Assembly (NCBI GenBank): GCA_020746995.1
Contig: JAGPXD010000007.1
Span: 868,001 to 932,000 of the forward strand
Source of the DNA: Plectosphaerella cucumerina
Lineage: Eukaryota > Ascomycota > Sordariomycetes > Glomerellales > Plectosphaerellaceae
Direction of reading: 5' to 3'
DNA: 64,000 nucleotides
Below the pieces are notes generated by a model, which saw only the letters and a program-made list of their open reading frames with translations, did no database searches and was not told where the DNA came from. The position numbers were made by a program, and so were the translations under genes. Every line of letters starts with the position of its first letter. The first letter of the stretch is position 1. This document shows positions 31,940 to 41,681 of this stretch, piece after piece.

Positions 31940-32057
31940 TGGTACAAGTCATGACCCGTAAAGAATTTGAGCCTTCTCTCTGTCCATTGACCTGCGTTGA
32001 CAGGTGTTCGCTTTCTATCCTCACGGGCCTCCTTTCTTCCTCTCCCATCACGTCACC

Positions 32058-34331
32058 ATGGCCATCTCGTATGTACCAAGGCTAGCCGCCCTGCTGCTCG
32101 TCCTTGTAGTCTCACAGGGCGGCCAGTCAACCCTATTCTGCCAGGACGGCTCCCTTCCCATCTGCCGTGACGGGAGCCTCCCCACTGACTACCGAGACCT
32201 CCACGTCCGCGACGTGTCCGGCAGCTCATACGGCGGCCCCGTCTGCCCTCGGTCCTGCGACCCGCACCGCAACACCTGTGACCCCACCACCGCGCCCACC
32301 TGCACCTTCGCCGACCCTCGCGTCCCCGGAGCCCGCGCCGCCTGCGCCTGCCGGCCGGGCTACAAGGCTAGCGGGGTCGCTGACGACGACACACGCAGCC
32401 ACTGGCGCCTCCCGGTGCTGGGGCAGGAGCACCGGGTCTGGGTCGCAGAGGGTGTCCGGTGCGACGCTCGTTGCACGTCTGGGTATGGTGCCCAGAGTTG
32501 TGGGGAGGTTGTCTTACTGCCCAGCGACTGCGTCGGGGGCGGCGGCGGGTTCAGTGGCGGCGGTGGTAGCGGCGTGGACTCGAACGAGTATGGCGAGGCC
32601 TACGACCCGTCGTACAGTAGAGGAGGGGGCGCACCGCCCAATGCAAGTTACGCTTCAAGTTCGGCGGCAACGGGAACGAGTGTCGCGCACTATGAGGAGA
32701 CTTATCAACCCGAGGACCAGTACAGCAGCTACGGGTTCGATGATCCGATGGAAATGAGTGTCGACACCTCTCATGAGACCGACTACGGTGGCGGGTATTC
32801 TGCAACCTATTCCTCGACTGAATATGATGAGGATTCTACCGATGCTCCGATGGAAATGAACTCCGACATCTACGAGACCGACTACGATGGCGGCTTTTCT
32901 GCAACTAGTTCCTCCACTGGATACGATGAGGAATCTACAGAAGCTCCGGCTTTCACGTATCAGGAACACGATCCCGACGAAGATGGCTATGCATCTTTTT
33001 CTAGCTATGCCGACCAAGATCAGCCACATCAACCCTACCAAGAGACCAACAACCCGGCCGGCGCAGCCAGTACCGCCCTTCCCCCTTCGTACTCTGCTGC
33101 ACCTCCCCCGCCACCACCAGAGAAGCGGGACATCAGCAAGCAGAAGCAGCAGCAGCAGGGCCATCATGTGCGGCGCGATATCGACTGGGTCAAGGAGGCC
33201 AAGGAAAGGGGCCTCAAGACGTTTCAAGAAAGCTGGCAAGCGGGCGCCACCTTCTGGGCCCAACCCCTCGCCAAGGTCGACATGTCGCACGAGCCCTGCG
33301 ACCCCTTCACCCGGACTTTTGTCGACTCGTGCAAGAAGGGCGTACGGGCCCAGGTCGCCTCCTGCAAGCAGGCAATCCGGGACTCCGTGTCGGCCTGCAA
33401 AGAGGGCGTCAAGGGGAGCATTGACGCCTGCAAGAACGACGTCGGCCGCCAAATAGACCAGTGCAAGAGGGGCACCCGCAATCTCGCCAAGAAGTGGAAG
33501 TGTGAGGGCTCGCGGCCCGGGATGATGGCCGCCTGCGAAGCGCGGCGACCGGGCGAGATGGCCCGCTGCGAAGCCACGCGGATCGACCTGCCCTTCTGTG
33601 AGTTCGACCGGCTGACGGCTGGATGCTGCGAGGGGTTCCGGAGCCAGGCGCAGGCGCTATGCGCGGCCGGAGTCGGGGTCAACGACATCACGCGGAAGAG
33701 CCAGCAGTTGCAGGCCGCTTGCAGCGTGGCTACGGCCATCGCCAAGTCGGCCGTCAAGTCGTACTTGACGGGCCAGGTGGTGGGGTTGCTGGCCGACGTC
33801 CAGGGTTTTAAGCAGGTGCAGGACGCCGTCAAGTTCGTCGACAAGGCCAAGCAGGCTCGCGCCCAGTGGGACCGTTGGTCCGAAGGGCTTGTGGCCGTGG
33901 CCGAGGGCCGCCTAAACGAGGGCCAGAACGCGCTGGCCGAGATCGCGTCGCAGATCTCGCCCGACATCAAGGACGCCGTAGCTTGGGGCCAGGCCGCCGA
34001 GGCCCTCATCAACCAGAACCTCGACGAGTTTCTGACCAGATCCGTGGCCGTCGCCGCCGACATGGAGCAAATTATGGCCGAAAGCTCTGACATCCAGAAG
34101 CTGCAGGGTATCGCAAAGTCGCTGACCGAGCTTGAGAAGGCCGGCCGCGAGTGTGCCGACACTATCGGCCACTTCTATCCCGATTCCTTTGATGGATGGA
34201 AAGACGTCAAGGACGCAAGTTCCATGGAAGCGGCCGTTGAGGCGTATGGCCAGTGGTATCGATCCGCCATGGCAGAGGCGACACGGTGTATCGGCCTCGT
34301 TCAGAGGGTTGTTCGTGTCGCACAGGCATGA
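32058..34331 (+). CDS. Large secreted protein with cysteine-spaced 11-residue repeats
   Basis: Single exon of 757 residues. The start at 32058 was chosen over 32004 because MAISYVPRLAALLLVLVVSQGG is a signal peptide. A cysteine-rich EGF-like head (CPRSCDPHRNTCDP, CACRPGYKASG, RCDARCTSGYG) covers about 60-160. A Gly/Ser/Tyr-rich acidic region follows, with an internal duplication of about 34 residues (PMEM..ETDYGGGYSAT / PMEM..ETDYDGGFSAT). Poly-Pro and Gln tracts come next, with KR and RR dibasic sites near 358 and 372 that could be Kex2 cleavage sites. At residues 425-469 cysteines recur every 11 residues (425, 436, 447, 458, 469) in C-K-x-x-[VI]-x-x-x-[VI]-x-x units. The C-terminal 250 residues are mainly helical. 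No enzyme motif is seen. Probably a cell-wall or extracellular protein of unknown role. Confidence 0.85.
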   Translation: MAISYVPRLAALLLVLVVSQGGQSTLFCQDGSLPICRDGSLPTDYRDLHVRDVSGSSYGGPVCPRSCDPHRNTCDPTTAPTCTFADPRVPGARAACACRPGYKASGVADDDTRSHWRLPVLGQEHRVWVAEGVRCDARCTSGYGAQSCGEVVLLPSDCVGGGGGFSGGGGSGVDSNEYGEAYDPSYSRGGGAPPNASYASSSAATGTSVAHYEETYQPEDQYSSYGFDDPMEMSVDTSHETDYGGGYSATYSSTEYDEDSTDAPMEMNSDIYETDYDGGFSATSSSTGYDEESTEAPAFTYQEHDPDEDGYASFSSYADQDQPHQPYQETNNPAGAASTALPPSYSAAPPPPPPEKRDISKQKQQQQGHHVRRDIDWVKEAKERGLKTFQESWQAGATFWAQPLAKVDMSHEPCDPFTRTFVDSCKKGVRAQVASCKQAIRDSVSACKEGVKGSIDACKNDVGRQIDQCKRGTRNLAKKWKCEGSRPGMMAACEARRPGEMARCEATRIDLPFCEFDRLTAGCCEGFRSQAQALCAAGVGVNDITRKSQQLQAACSVATAIAKSAVKSYLTGQVVGLLADVQGFKQVQDAVKFVDKAKQARAQWDRWSEGLVAVAEGRLNEGQNALAEIASQISPDIKDAVAWGQAAEALINQNLDEFLTRSVAVAADMEQIMAESSDIQKLQGIAKSLTELEKAGRECADTIGHFYPDSFDGWKDVKDASSMEAAVEAYGQWYRSAMAEATRCIGLVQRVVRVAQA

Positions 34332-35091
34332 GGTGTCCTCAAGATGGCGTCGGGTTGGGTTTGAGAGGGGTGAGGGGCGTAGGGTCAATGCCGGACACCT
34401 TGGAGTGCCAATTTCCTTTGCGTATAAGCTACTTGGTTGAAATGAGTTTCTTGGCCCAGTATGGATTCTTACCCAGCGTATTTATAGGTCTGGTATCTCT
34501 GTTAATCCATGTTGTCACAATATGGAACACGTGACAGGTCACCAACCTTTACTCATCACACTGAGTGGGCAGTAGCAACCCTTGGTCACCGCGCCTACCG
34601 ACAACAGTGACAAAACAGCGTGGGTCCAGTTGCAGGACTTGCATAGTGGTAGTACCAAGTGCCGCAGGTCATCAACCGACCTGACCGGAGGGTGAGAGAT
34701 GGGGTTGCGTTTGACTTGGTTATTGTGTTTCACAAAAATTTCAACACATTGGGTACTCGAGAGTGAAAGTTGTATTCACGGAAGGATGATGAACAGGAGG
34801 GGAGGATGGACAGGAGGGGGGGACGAACAGGAGGAGAGGATGAGCAGGAGGAGGGGATGAATAAGAAAGGTGATGATCAGGGAGTACTGGAAATTTGGAA
34901 CCAGTACTCTATTCAAGGCAGCGTAATGGACGTCAATTGAGTTGAGATACTCTTCAAACACCACTGTTCCTGTATTGTATTCGTAAAGATCGTGATGTAA
35001 CATAAGAGACCCGTGACCGACCCATGACCTTCATGACGAACCCGCAAGGAAATGAACACACATCATACATGCCCCCACGAGAAGACCACTC
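34332..35091. other. Convergent intergenic region
   Basis: About 760 bp between two 3' ends. It contains a purine-rich minisatellite at 34782-34866 and otherwise AT-richer untranslated-type sequence. Confidence 0.55.
34782..34866 (+). repeat. Purine-rich minisatellite
   Basis: Imperfect units of about 17-20 bases resembling AGGATGRACAGGAGGGG recur four to five times. The GA-rich strand is the plus strand. It shows no clear relation to the TTGACC-type arrays elsewhere in the window. Confidence 0.75.
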
Positions 35092-36453
35092 TCACAGGTC
35101 AGTCCACTCCTCATCGGCGGACTCGTCGGCCTTCTCGATGAATGGTTCGAGGATCTGCTTGAGCTCCTCGACATCCACCTCGCCCATGATGGCCTCGCCC
35201 TTGCCGGGGCTCCTGTGCGGGAGCAGAACCTGGTCGACGACGTGTACAACGCCATTACGCGCGACGCCGTCCTGGATAGCAACGTGCACGTAGCCGTTGA
35301 CCTTGATGTCGATGAAACCGCCCCAGCGGGTGATGTCAACGGCAATGTTCTTCTCCTCCAGCAGCGAAGGGAGGTCGACGTGATAGTGCCTCAGGCCGTC
35401 GGCCTCGATATCATCGTCGGCGGCAAAGACGTCGACGGGAGACGACTTGTGCTTCTTGTCGATGTAGAGGGCGTCCGAGTACAGTGTCTCGTTGATGGCC
35501 ATGTGGTACTTGAGCAGGGCCTTGAGGTACTTCAGACCCTTCTCCGAGTTGAAGAGGAAGGCGTTTGCGCCCGGGCCGAGACGCTCAAAGGCTGTGTTGG
35601 AGGGGGCGAAGACAGTGGCGCCGCCGCCGACGGGGATGGAGTGGACGAAGTCGGCGAACTTTGTCTTCTCCAGGGCCAACAGGAAGGTGGAGAACTTGCT
35701 GGGGAAGAGGGAGAGGAGGCGGCCGACGTGGGGGGGCGGGACGAGGATGTTGCGCACGGCGTGAATGACGCCGTTCTTGGCGAAGAAGTCGGCGCCGACG
35801 ACCTTGTCATAGAAGTTGACGCGGACACCGGTCAGACCGACGCGGACGCGGAGGCGCTGGGCCTCGTCGCCCAGGGCGGACTCCTCGAGGGCCGTGGGAA
35901 GTGTGTGGGTGGCCAGGATGCGGCCGGCCGGGTACAGGCCGACGCCGACGTGGTACTTGAGCAGGGCCTCGACGAACTCCTTGCTAGGCTTGTGGTCGGG
36001 GTGGTCTGGGATATGCTCGAAAGCGGAGTTGATGGGGACGAAGAGCGTGTAGTTTGTCTTTGTGGAGTTGAGAAGCTTCACGATACTCTCGTGCTCGTCG
36101 ACGATGGCGGCAAACTTGGAGGTGTAGTCGCTCTCCTTGATGAGTTCGTAGATGGTCTGGTTCTCGCCCTTGCGGTGGTGGCCGCCATGGTGGCCACCGA
36201 ACAGGCTTGCCTCATCCTGGAATGCCGAGTCGAGAGTGTGAGAGAGGGAGTCGCCCGCGGACGTGATGACATCCTCGATGCCGGCGGCCAGGGAGTCTAG
36301 GTTGCCCTTCACATGAGAGACGAAGCCCCCGACGGAATCTCGGACGTCATCCTGTGATGGGACAAAGTCCGCCCAGCTGTTGGGGTTGCCCAGGTCGGGG
36401 ATGACAATGGCGGCGGCGGCAGCCGCGAAGGGAACGGTGGCGGACAATCTCAT
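35092..36453 (-). CDS. Secreted protein with two fasciclin (FAS1) domains
   Basis: Single exon of 453 residues. The start at 36453 gives MRLSATVPFAAAAAAIVIP, a plausible signal peptide; the longer frame to 36633 has no supporting feature. FAS1 domain one spans about 100-240 (TNYTLFVPINSAFEHIPD, LLKYHVG, NGVIHAVRNILVPP). Domain two spans about 245-415 (GATVFAPSNTAFERLG, LLKYHMA, NGVVHVVDQVLLP). Both carry the H1 and YH motifs and the late VxxVxxVL strand of the family. A His/Gly-rich spot (GGHHGGHHRKG) lies before domain one. The C-terminus is acidic, without an evident GPI signal. Fungal FAS1 proteins act in adhesion, vacuolar or cell-surface processes. No catalytic role is expected. Confidence 0.93.
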   Translation of the reverse strand: MRLSATVPFAAAAAAIVIPDLGNPNSWADFVPSQDDVRDSVGGFVSHVKGNLDSLAAGIEDVITSAGDSLSHTLDSAFQDEASLFGGHHGGHHRKGENQTIYELIKESDYTSKFAAIVDEHESIVKLLNSTKTNYTLFVPINSAFEHIPDHPDHKPSKEFVEALLKYHVGVGLYPAGRILATHTLPTALEESALGDEAQRLRVRVGLTGVRVNFYDKVVGADFFAKNGVIHAVRNILVPPPHVGRLLSLFPSKFSTFLLALEKTKFADFVHSIPVGGGATVFAPSNTAFERLGPGANAFLFNSEKGLKYLKALLKYHMAINETLYSDALYIDKKHKSSPVDVFAADDDIEADGLRHYHVDLPSLLEEKNIAVDITRWGGFIDIKVNGYVHVAIQDGVARNGVVHVVDQVLLPHRSPGKGEAIMGEVDVEELKQILEPFIEKADESADEEWTDL

Positions 36454-37097
36454 GATGACGCGGCAAAAGATATGCCTGCAAAAGATGAACTTGGGATGAG
36501 AAAGGATGCAGGTGGGAAGGAAACTTAGGAACAATTGAAGCAGCAGATGGGCTGATGAAGAACAATCCGCGTACGAAGGAAGGCACCCGAAACCGCGTAA
36601 CCCACTGACGTCAACGAGTGCTGCCAATCGCATAAGAGTGCGAGCGCCGACAGGAACCCACTGAAACCCGAGAGAGCGAATGGCTGCGGATGAGCCGGAT
36701 GGTGGGAGGATGGCGGAGGATGGCGAGCGAAGGGCCTTCGTTTGGGGTGGTCAGACAGGCTGCACGGCCGGCGGGTAGAGAGCCCCGAGTCGACGTCGTC
36801 ATCCGCTTCTGGTTAAGCATCATCAGAGAAGCCTGCGCTGGTCCCAGTGCACCCCATTGGGGGCAGCGATGCAGGGGCAGAAACGAGGGATGTGGGCGAC
36901 TGGAAAAGGGGGGAGGAAGCTGAGCTGAGCTACCCCTCATCGGCAGATCGGTGAGATCAAAGCTCCGAGCTTCTCCGCATGGTGGTTCCTGTTCAGGCTC
37001 TGTCAATTGACCGGCTTTGTCGTCTGACCTGGTACATCGACTGACCTGCTGTGTTGATTGACCGCTGCGTCAGGGGCAGGTGAGACTTTCTTTCTGG
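36454..37097. other. Intergenic region
   Basis: About 640 bp upstream of the fasciclin gene and downstream of the F-box-like gene. It contains the C-locus repeat at 37011-37075, directly beyond the neighbouring stop codon. Confidence 0.55.
37011..37075 (+). repeat. 17-bp minisatellite array, about 4 units
   Basis: Units start at 37011, 37028, 37045 and 37062. The core CCTGCTGTGTTGATTGA matches the 12511 array. The array ends about 22 bp before the stop codon of the minus-strand gene at 37098. Confidence 0.8.
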
Positions 37098-38482
37098 CTA
37101 CTGCTCGCGGTCCCGTACGCCCGGCAGTATGGGCTCAGGCGGCGTGGGTGGCCACAGCAGCTTGCGGGAGAGCCCGTAAATATGCAGACGGAACAAGAAG
37201 CGACCGCAGACGTTGTTCACGAATCCGCGCTCCTGAGGGGGCCAGGAACACCCGACATGAGAGGCATTGGACCAGATCATAAGAAGCATCTGTACCCTCG
37301 ACCAGATGCCTCGTGGCGACATGAGGCCATGACGGCGATGGCGCCAAAACCTGAAGTTGGTCATGAGCATAGCATAACCGAGGGCGGCAAGGAGGCGGAA
37401 GATTCTACTGGAGATGAGCTTGCGTGACGTGAAAAAAGGGCATGTCCGAGTACTGACATGTTCAGTGTGATCATCACCTCCAAACCCGTGTATTCGTCCC
37501 TGCCCTTGCGGGTTCTCGGTATAGTCGTATCATTACAAACATACGCCAGGACCAATGACCATATGGTCAGACCGATCAGGTCGAGGATGAGAAGCACGTG
37601 ATAGATGTACAAGCGGAGTTTCTTGTATCTAGTCTTGAAAAGTATGGCGAAACCAAGCATGAACGTGGCAATCTGGGGCTGGTGTCAGCTGCGATAATCT
37701 GAAGCGCTGGGACGCTGCGAGTGAACGCGACTCACCACTGTGGCCAGAACAGGCTGCCAGTGGCCCTCCCAGAGAATACAGACCATGAGACCTGTCGTAA
37801 CGTGGCAGATCATGTCGGCAAAGAAGATTGTAAGGTGAGCCAATTCAGCATTCATCGACTTATTCCAGCACCGGCGGTGATAGTCGTCTTGCCCATATAT
37901 CGGTCGGCGTCCTTGGAGGTTACACAGCTCACCACACCAGCGACAGACTAAGTAGTTGCTCATGTTCCCAAGGGTGATCACCTTGTCTACATCTGGTGGG
38001 TTGCTTTTGTACGTGCAACTCAGACAGGTACTGACCAAGGGATAGTTGGGCGCGTTCGGGTCGGCCAAGATCCGGTTGTGAGGCTCGATGGCCTGCATGC
38101 AGGCAATGCAGGTATTCAGCTGGGCAGTACGAAGGTTGGCAAGACCCCCAAAGAGGTAGGTGACGGCGTCGTAGCCTAATATCTGCCGGAGCGCGCGACA
38201 TGTGAGACGGACCCTGTAGATGTCGACATAATCGAGGAGCCGAAAGATGCAAAATTGGAGCTCCGGGATGAGTCCGACGAGGGACGTAAGAGGATAGATG
38301 CGCCGCGGGGCCGCGGTGACGCTGATGACCTGGAGCTCGACGGAGTTTTGGGGTGCTGAAGTCGATCCAGACGCGGCTCCTGGTGCCGCAGCGTCTCGGA
38401 GGGCGATGATCTTCGGGGTGAATCCTGGGTCGCCATGGGTGGCGTGTTCGATCAGGTTGTCAGGTAGGTTCCGTGTGAACAC
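37098..38482 (-). CDS. F-box-like protein with C-terminal membrane helices; start not resolved, possible frameshift
   Basis: Two coding blocks are clear: 37736-38482 and the block from 37672 down to 37098, separated by a 63-bp GT-AG intron. An F-box-like segment reads SLVGLIPELQFCIFRLLDYVDIYRVRLTCRALRQIL. A zinc-like region follows (TCIACM, TCLSC, CRWCGELC), then hydrophobic helices (FFADMICHVTTGLMVCILW, ATFMLGFAILF, LLILDLIGLTIWSLVLAYV). No in-frame ATG precedes the F-box: an upstream TGA at about 38492-38494 means a 5' exon is missing. In the second block the frame changes near six Ts (minus strand; 37432-37437). One extra T would give ALFFTSRKLISSRIFRLLAALGYAMLMTNF and end at the TAG at 37098. 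A 35-bp intron (37419-37453) also works on paper but is very short. Function is unknown. Confidence 0.65.
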
Positions 38483-38767
38483 AGTTCTCCGTCATGTGGT
38501 CTTTGCGTTCCAAAAAGAAATAGAATTGGAAAGCCATCTGGCCTGCGCCGGGACTGAGAGTGTTGGGGTGGCACTCTTGTGGCTGGCTCAGAGGCTGGCT
38601 CAGAGAAAGCCGCTGATGTAGCCATCTCGAGGCCGTTGCGGTGGATTTCGACTATTTTCTCAGAGCAAGCCGAACTCGATCTCGGGATCCTTTTGATGAC
38701 CGTTGATGTTGAGAAAGGACAGAGAGCGAAAGCTGATGCGAAAGATCAGAAGAATCTGGCAACAGCA

Positions 38768-38829
38768 TCGAACTGGCAGGAGCAAGAGGTTCAATTGGCA
38801 GGAGCATCAAGTCGACAGGCGTCGACTGT
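38768..38829 (+). repeat. Degenerate repeat related to the 17-bp family
   Basis: Two 22-base units (TCGAACTGGCAGGAGCA.., TTCAATTGGCAGGAGCA..) and two GTCGAC-type cores follow each other. The ATTGGCAGGAG core also occurs in the array at 57251-57345. Confidence 0.6.
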
Positions 38830-38944
38830 GGCGTCACAGTCGCAGCCAATAGAACCCGGTTTGACTGAATGCTCACCGAATACCTCGCCGCTTCAATGCA
38901 TCACGGTAGGTCCAATGCATTCCGCTGCGTCGCGCGTCAATTGA

Positions 38945-38992
38945 ACTGCTGCGTCGATTGAACTGCTGCGTCGATTGAACTGCTCCGCCGCG
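38945..38992 (+). repeat. 17-bp minisatellite array, about 3 units
   Basis: Two perfect copies of ACTGCTGCGTCGATTGA (38945-38961, 38962-38978) followed by a decayed third. An upstream partial unit CCGCTGCGTCGCGCG lies at about 38922. Confidence 0.85.
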
Positions 38993-39013
38993 GGACGTAC
39001 CGTCAAGACGTCC

Positions 39014-39048
39014 ATTAGACTATTCCTTTTTAGACATCCTAGTCTAAT
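39014..39048. repeat. Short inverted repeat
   Basis: ATTAGACTA at 39014-39022 is the exact reverse complement of 39040-39048, with a 17-base spacer. It lies just beyond the 17-bp array. Confidence 0.6.
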
Positions 39049-39778
39049 AGAAGTCACATGATCTGGCGCACCGCCACAGTCGAGCCACGTGCGGGACACG
39101 GCCATGATGGCTCCTCAACCTCAAGCAAATTGCACCGCCAACATGACAAGATGTCGACATGTCGTCTCGCTCGCAAAGCTGCTACAAGACTCACACACCG
39201 TCTCCGGGCACGGAGATGCCTGTTGCTATCCCCTCCCCTCATTCTGACGCCCCCGCTGCCCCAGGGTGGTCGGGGCAGCACGTCCATGTTGGCCTCCGGT
39301 GACACGGAACGCCCTCTCATCAGCATGACAAGGCAAGTTCAAGGTCGGTCTTTCCCCCTCCCCGACGCCCCGATCGTCCCCGAGATGGCTTCATGAGAAA
39401 GAGCAAGTGCTTCTTATATCGCCTGCCGTTCTTTTTCGCGCACTGCCCCTTCTGGGTGCAAGTTTGGGTGCGCAGGCAAGCAGCCGTCAGCCCTCCCCCA
39501 AGACACAGCGGCCCAAGCTGGGAAGCCGTCACACACGGCCCCGGCAAAACCCCGGCTCGACCAGCGCATTCCGGCGATAACAGCAGGTCAACAAGGTTGG
39601 GCGGGCGCGCTGCTACGGCCATAACAAACACGCTGGGCTACGGCCGTTTTGGGCGTCGGGGGCTTTTGGGGTCAAAGTCGCTGCGTTGGAGCACCGACTC
39701 AGCCAGCCAGCAAGCTGAGGGGGAGCTGGCGCCAGCCTGAGCACCCCCCCATCACTCACTGGACAGACCGACCTCCCT

Positions 39779-39801
39779 CCCCCCCCCCCCCCCCCCCCCC
39801 C
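39779..39801 (+). repeat. Homopolymer run of 23 C
   Basis: An uninterrupted C run about 275 bp upstream of the H2A.Z start codon, in the probable promoter or leader. The exact length is uncertain by nature. Confidence 0.85.
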
Positions 39802-40075
39802 ATCACAAGGCCTCGCATCTCCCCATCGCCTCGTCTCCCTCGACCGCCGAGTCGTCCGTCGCCCATTCTGAAAAAATTCCTTTGTCAACAACACATATAA
39901 TCCGCCACCAGAAACACATCTTCGCCCCTTTCCAAAACCCCGCCAATACCTCGCGCCCGACCATCGATTCAGAAAAACCCCCTCATCTTTCGCGACGTTT
40001 CGATAATCAATATCGATTCCTCATCCACTTTCACCGAACCCCCGACGCGACGAATATTCAGACATCAACAACACA

Positions 40076-40998
40076 ATGCCTGGCGGCAAGGGAAAGTCTG
40101 GCGGCAAGACGTCCGGTGGCAAGGCCGCGGCCGATGCCACCAGCAAGAAGCAGCAGAGTCACTCTACTCGCGCAGGCCTGCAGGTACGTTGCGCGCTTTT
40201 GCCCATGCTGCGACGATGCATTTTTCTTCGTCGTCGCGTCTTCATCCCCCTCCCCTCATCTGGAGCTCGATGCACCCCGTCCTGTCGCAACATGCCGCCA
40301 TCGTCATCCGCCGCCCGCCATCACGACGCGTCACGCCTTCCATTTCGACACCCGCGCATGCGATCGCAACGCCTGCCATCGACGACACGATCATATCATC
40401 ATCGCATCGACTTGCGCGTCGCGTCATCGTCATCAACATCCACCTCGATGCACCGAACATGTCATCACGCGATACCGAGCTTCCCCGCGACACGACTCAC
40501 GACGACGGTGCATCGACTTGACGCGCCTTCCTCTCAACAACATGATAACAACAGACAGCTGACCTTTCCGTCTCCAGTTCCCCTGCGGTCGTGTCAAGCG
40601 TTTCCTCAAGTCCAACACCCAGGGCAAGATGCGCGTCGGCGCCAAGGCTGCCGTCTACACCACTGCCGTCCTCGAGTACCTGACTGCTGAAGTCCTTGAG
40701 CTGGCAGGCGTGAGTCAACTCCCTCCCCTTCCCATCCCTGCTCGTCCTTCGTGGCGACGTCTGCCTAGTCGCTGCCTAGACACGTGACTGACAATAACCC
40801 TTCCAGAACGCTGCCAAGGACCTCAAGGTCAAGCGCATCACCCCTCGCCACCTCCAGCTCGCCATCCGTGGTGACGAGGAGCTCGATACCCTGATCCGCG
40901 CCACCATCGCCTTCGGTGGTGTCCTCCCCCACATCAACCGCGCCCTGCTTCTCAAGGTCGAGCAGAAGAAGAAGGCCAAGCAGCTCGCCGAGGCATAA
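40076..40998 (+). CDS. htz1: Histone variant H2A.Z
   Basis: Three exons (40076-40183, 40578-40709, 40807-40998) give 143 residues. The core reads [66 protein letters not shown] and ATIAFGGVLPHINRALL. The segment [32 protein letters not shown] and the shortened acidic patch distinguish H2A.Z from canonical H2A. The N-terminal tail is Gly/Lys-rich and the C-terminal tail is KVEQKKKAKQLAEA. It replaces H2A in nucleosomes at promoters and boundaries through SWR1-type exchange. The first intron is long (394 bp) compared with the others in this window, and it is rich in CATCG-type motifs. A C-tract precedes the leader. Confidence 0.97.
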
Positions 40999-41681
40999 GC
41001 CGCCCAACCAATCAGGCGCGCGCACCCTCGTGCCCCTCGCGGGCTCTGTTCTCTCCTCTTGTCTCCAGTCTCTTGGTCCGGGGTTTGTTTTGTTTACGGG
41101 TTGTCTGTTCTTTCGCGACAAGGAGGCCGGATGGGGTTTCCGGCCTGACGATTGGTTTATTTCCAGCCGCCATCCCTGCTCCTGAGGGTAGGGAGGCGGC
41201 AGTGTTGTGTCGCGGCAAGCGGTCATCCTCTCCACGCGACGCCGTACTGCTTCGAGCGGGCGCGGCACAGGGTCCAATGTTCGACTACAACTGAGCGTCG
41301 GCGGTGATTAGGGTCAGCTACGATCTACCAGTCATGCTTGGGCCACGGCGAACGAGCTGGGCCACGGCCAACGAGCTTTGCCTCTAATCCATAGGGCGGA
41401 GAGCTGTATCGGCAACCTCTCATCCCGACTCGTCGAGCCCCAGAGGGCCACAGGCAGTGTACAACACATCACTGAAGGGGGCATGTTCAGCTCCTGCTCC
41501 CGCTCCCAGCTGGCACATGTGGATCGGGCTGATGGGATAGGTAGATGAATGCAAAATATCACGGACCTGCGTCCACCATCGCTTTCTATGCTTCGCTATG
41601 TGCCGGAAATACGCCAAGTCTAGGTGTTGTTCTTACAACGGACGGAATGTGGTCAAAAGCCTCCCCCTCCAGCGTCAGACC
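40999..41681. other. Convergent intergenic region
   Basis: About 680 bp between the H2A.Z stop and the stop of the zinc-ribbon gene. It contains a 19-bp direct duplication at 41340-41377 and no gene. Confidence 0.5.
41340..41377 (+). repeat. 19-bp tandem duplication
   Basis: GGGCCACGGCGAACGAGCT and GGGCCACGGCCAACGAGCT adjoin and differ at one base. Confidence 0.8.

Larger units (their letters stand above)
31490..32057. other. Intergenic region
   Basis: About 570 bp. It contains two copies of GGATTATCGCCGG (31558-31570 and 31572-31584) and a TATA-like box before the next gene. A single ATTGACCTGCGTTGAC stretch near 31986 resembles one unit of the 17-bp family. Confidence 0.55.
38483..40075. 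other. Intergenic region with repeats and a C-tract
   Basis: About 1.6 kb upstream of H2A.Z. It contains two repeat clusters (38768-38829 and 38945-38992), a short hairpin (39014-39048), a run of 23 C (39779-39801) and the CT-rich H2A.Z leader. The missing 5' exon of the F-box-like gene probably lies in 38490-38700. Confidence 0.6.

Noticed and set aside
35215..36300. Plus-strand open frame of 361 codons
   Set aside because: It is antisense to the two-domain fasciclin gene, whose motifs are unambiguous.
40076..40690. Open frame that reads through the first H2A.Z intron
   Set aside because: The intron boundaries restore a perfect H2A.Z; the read-through part has no histone features.
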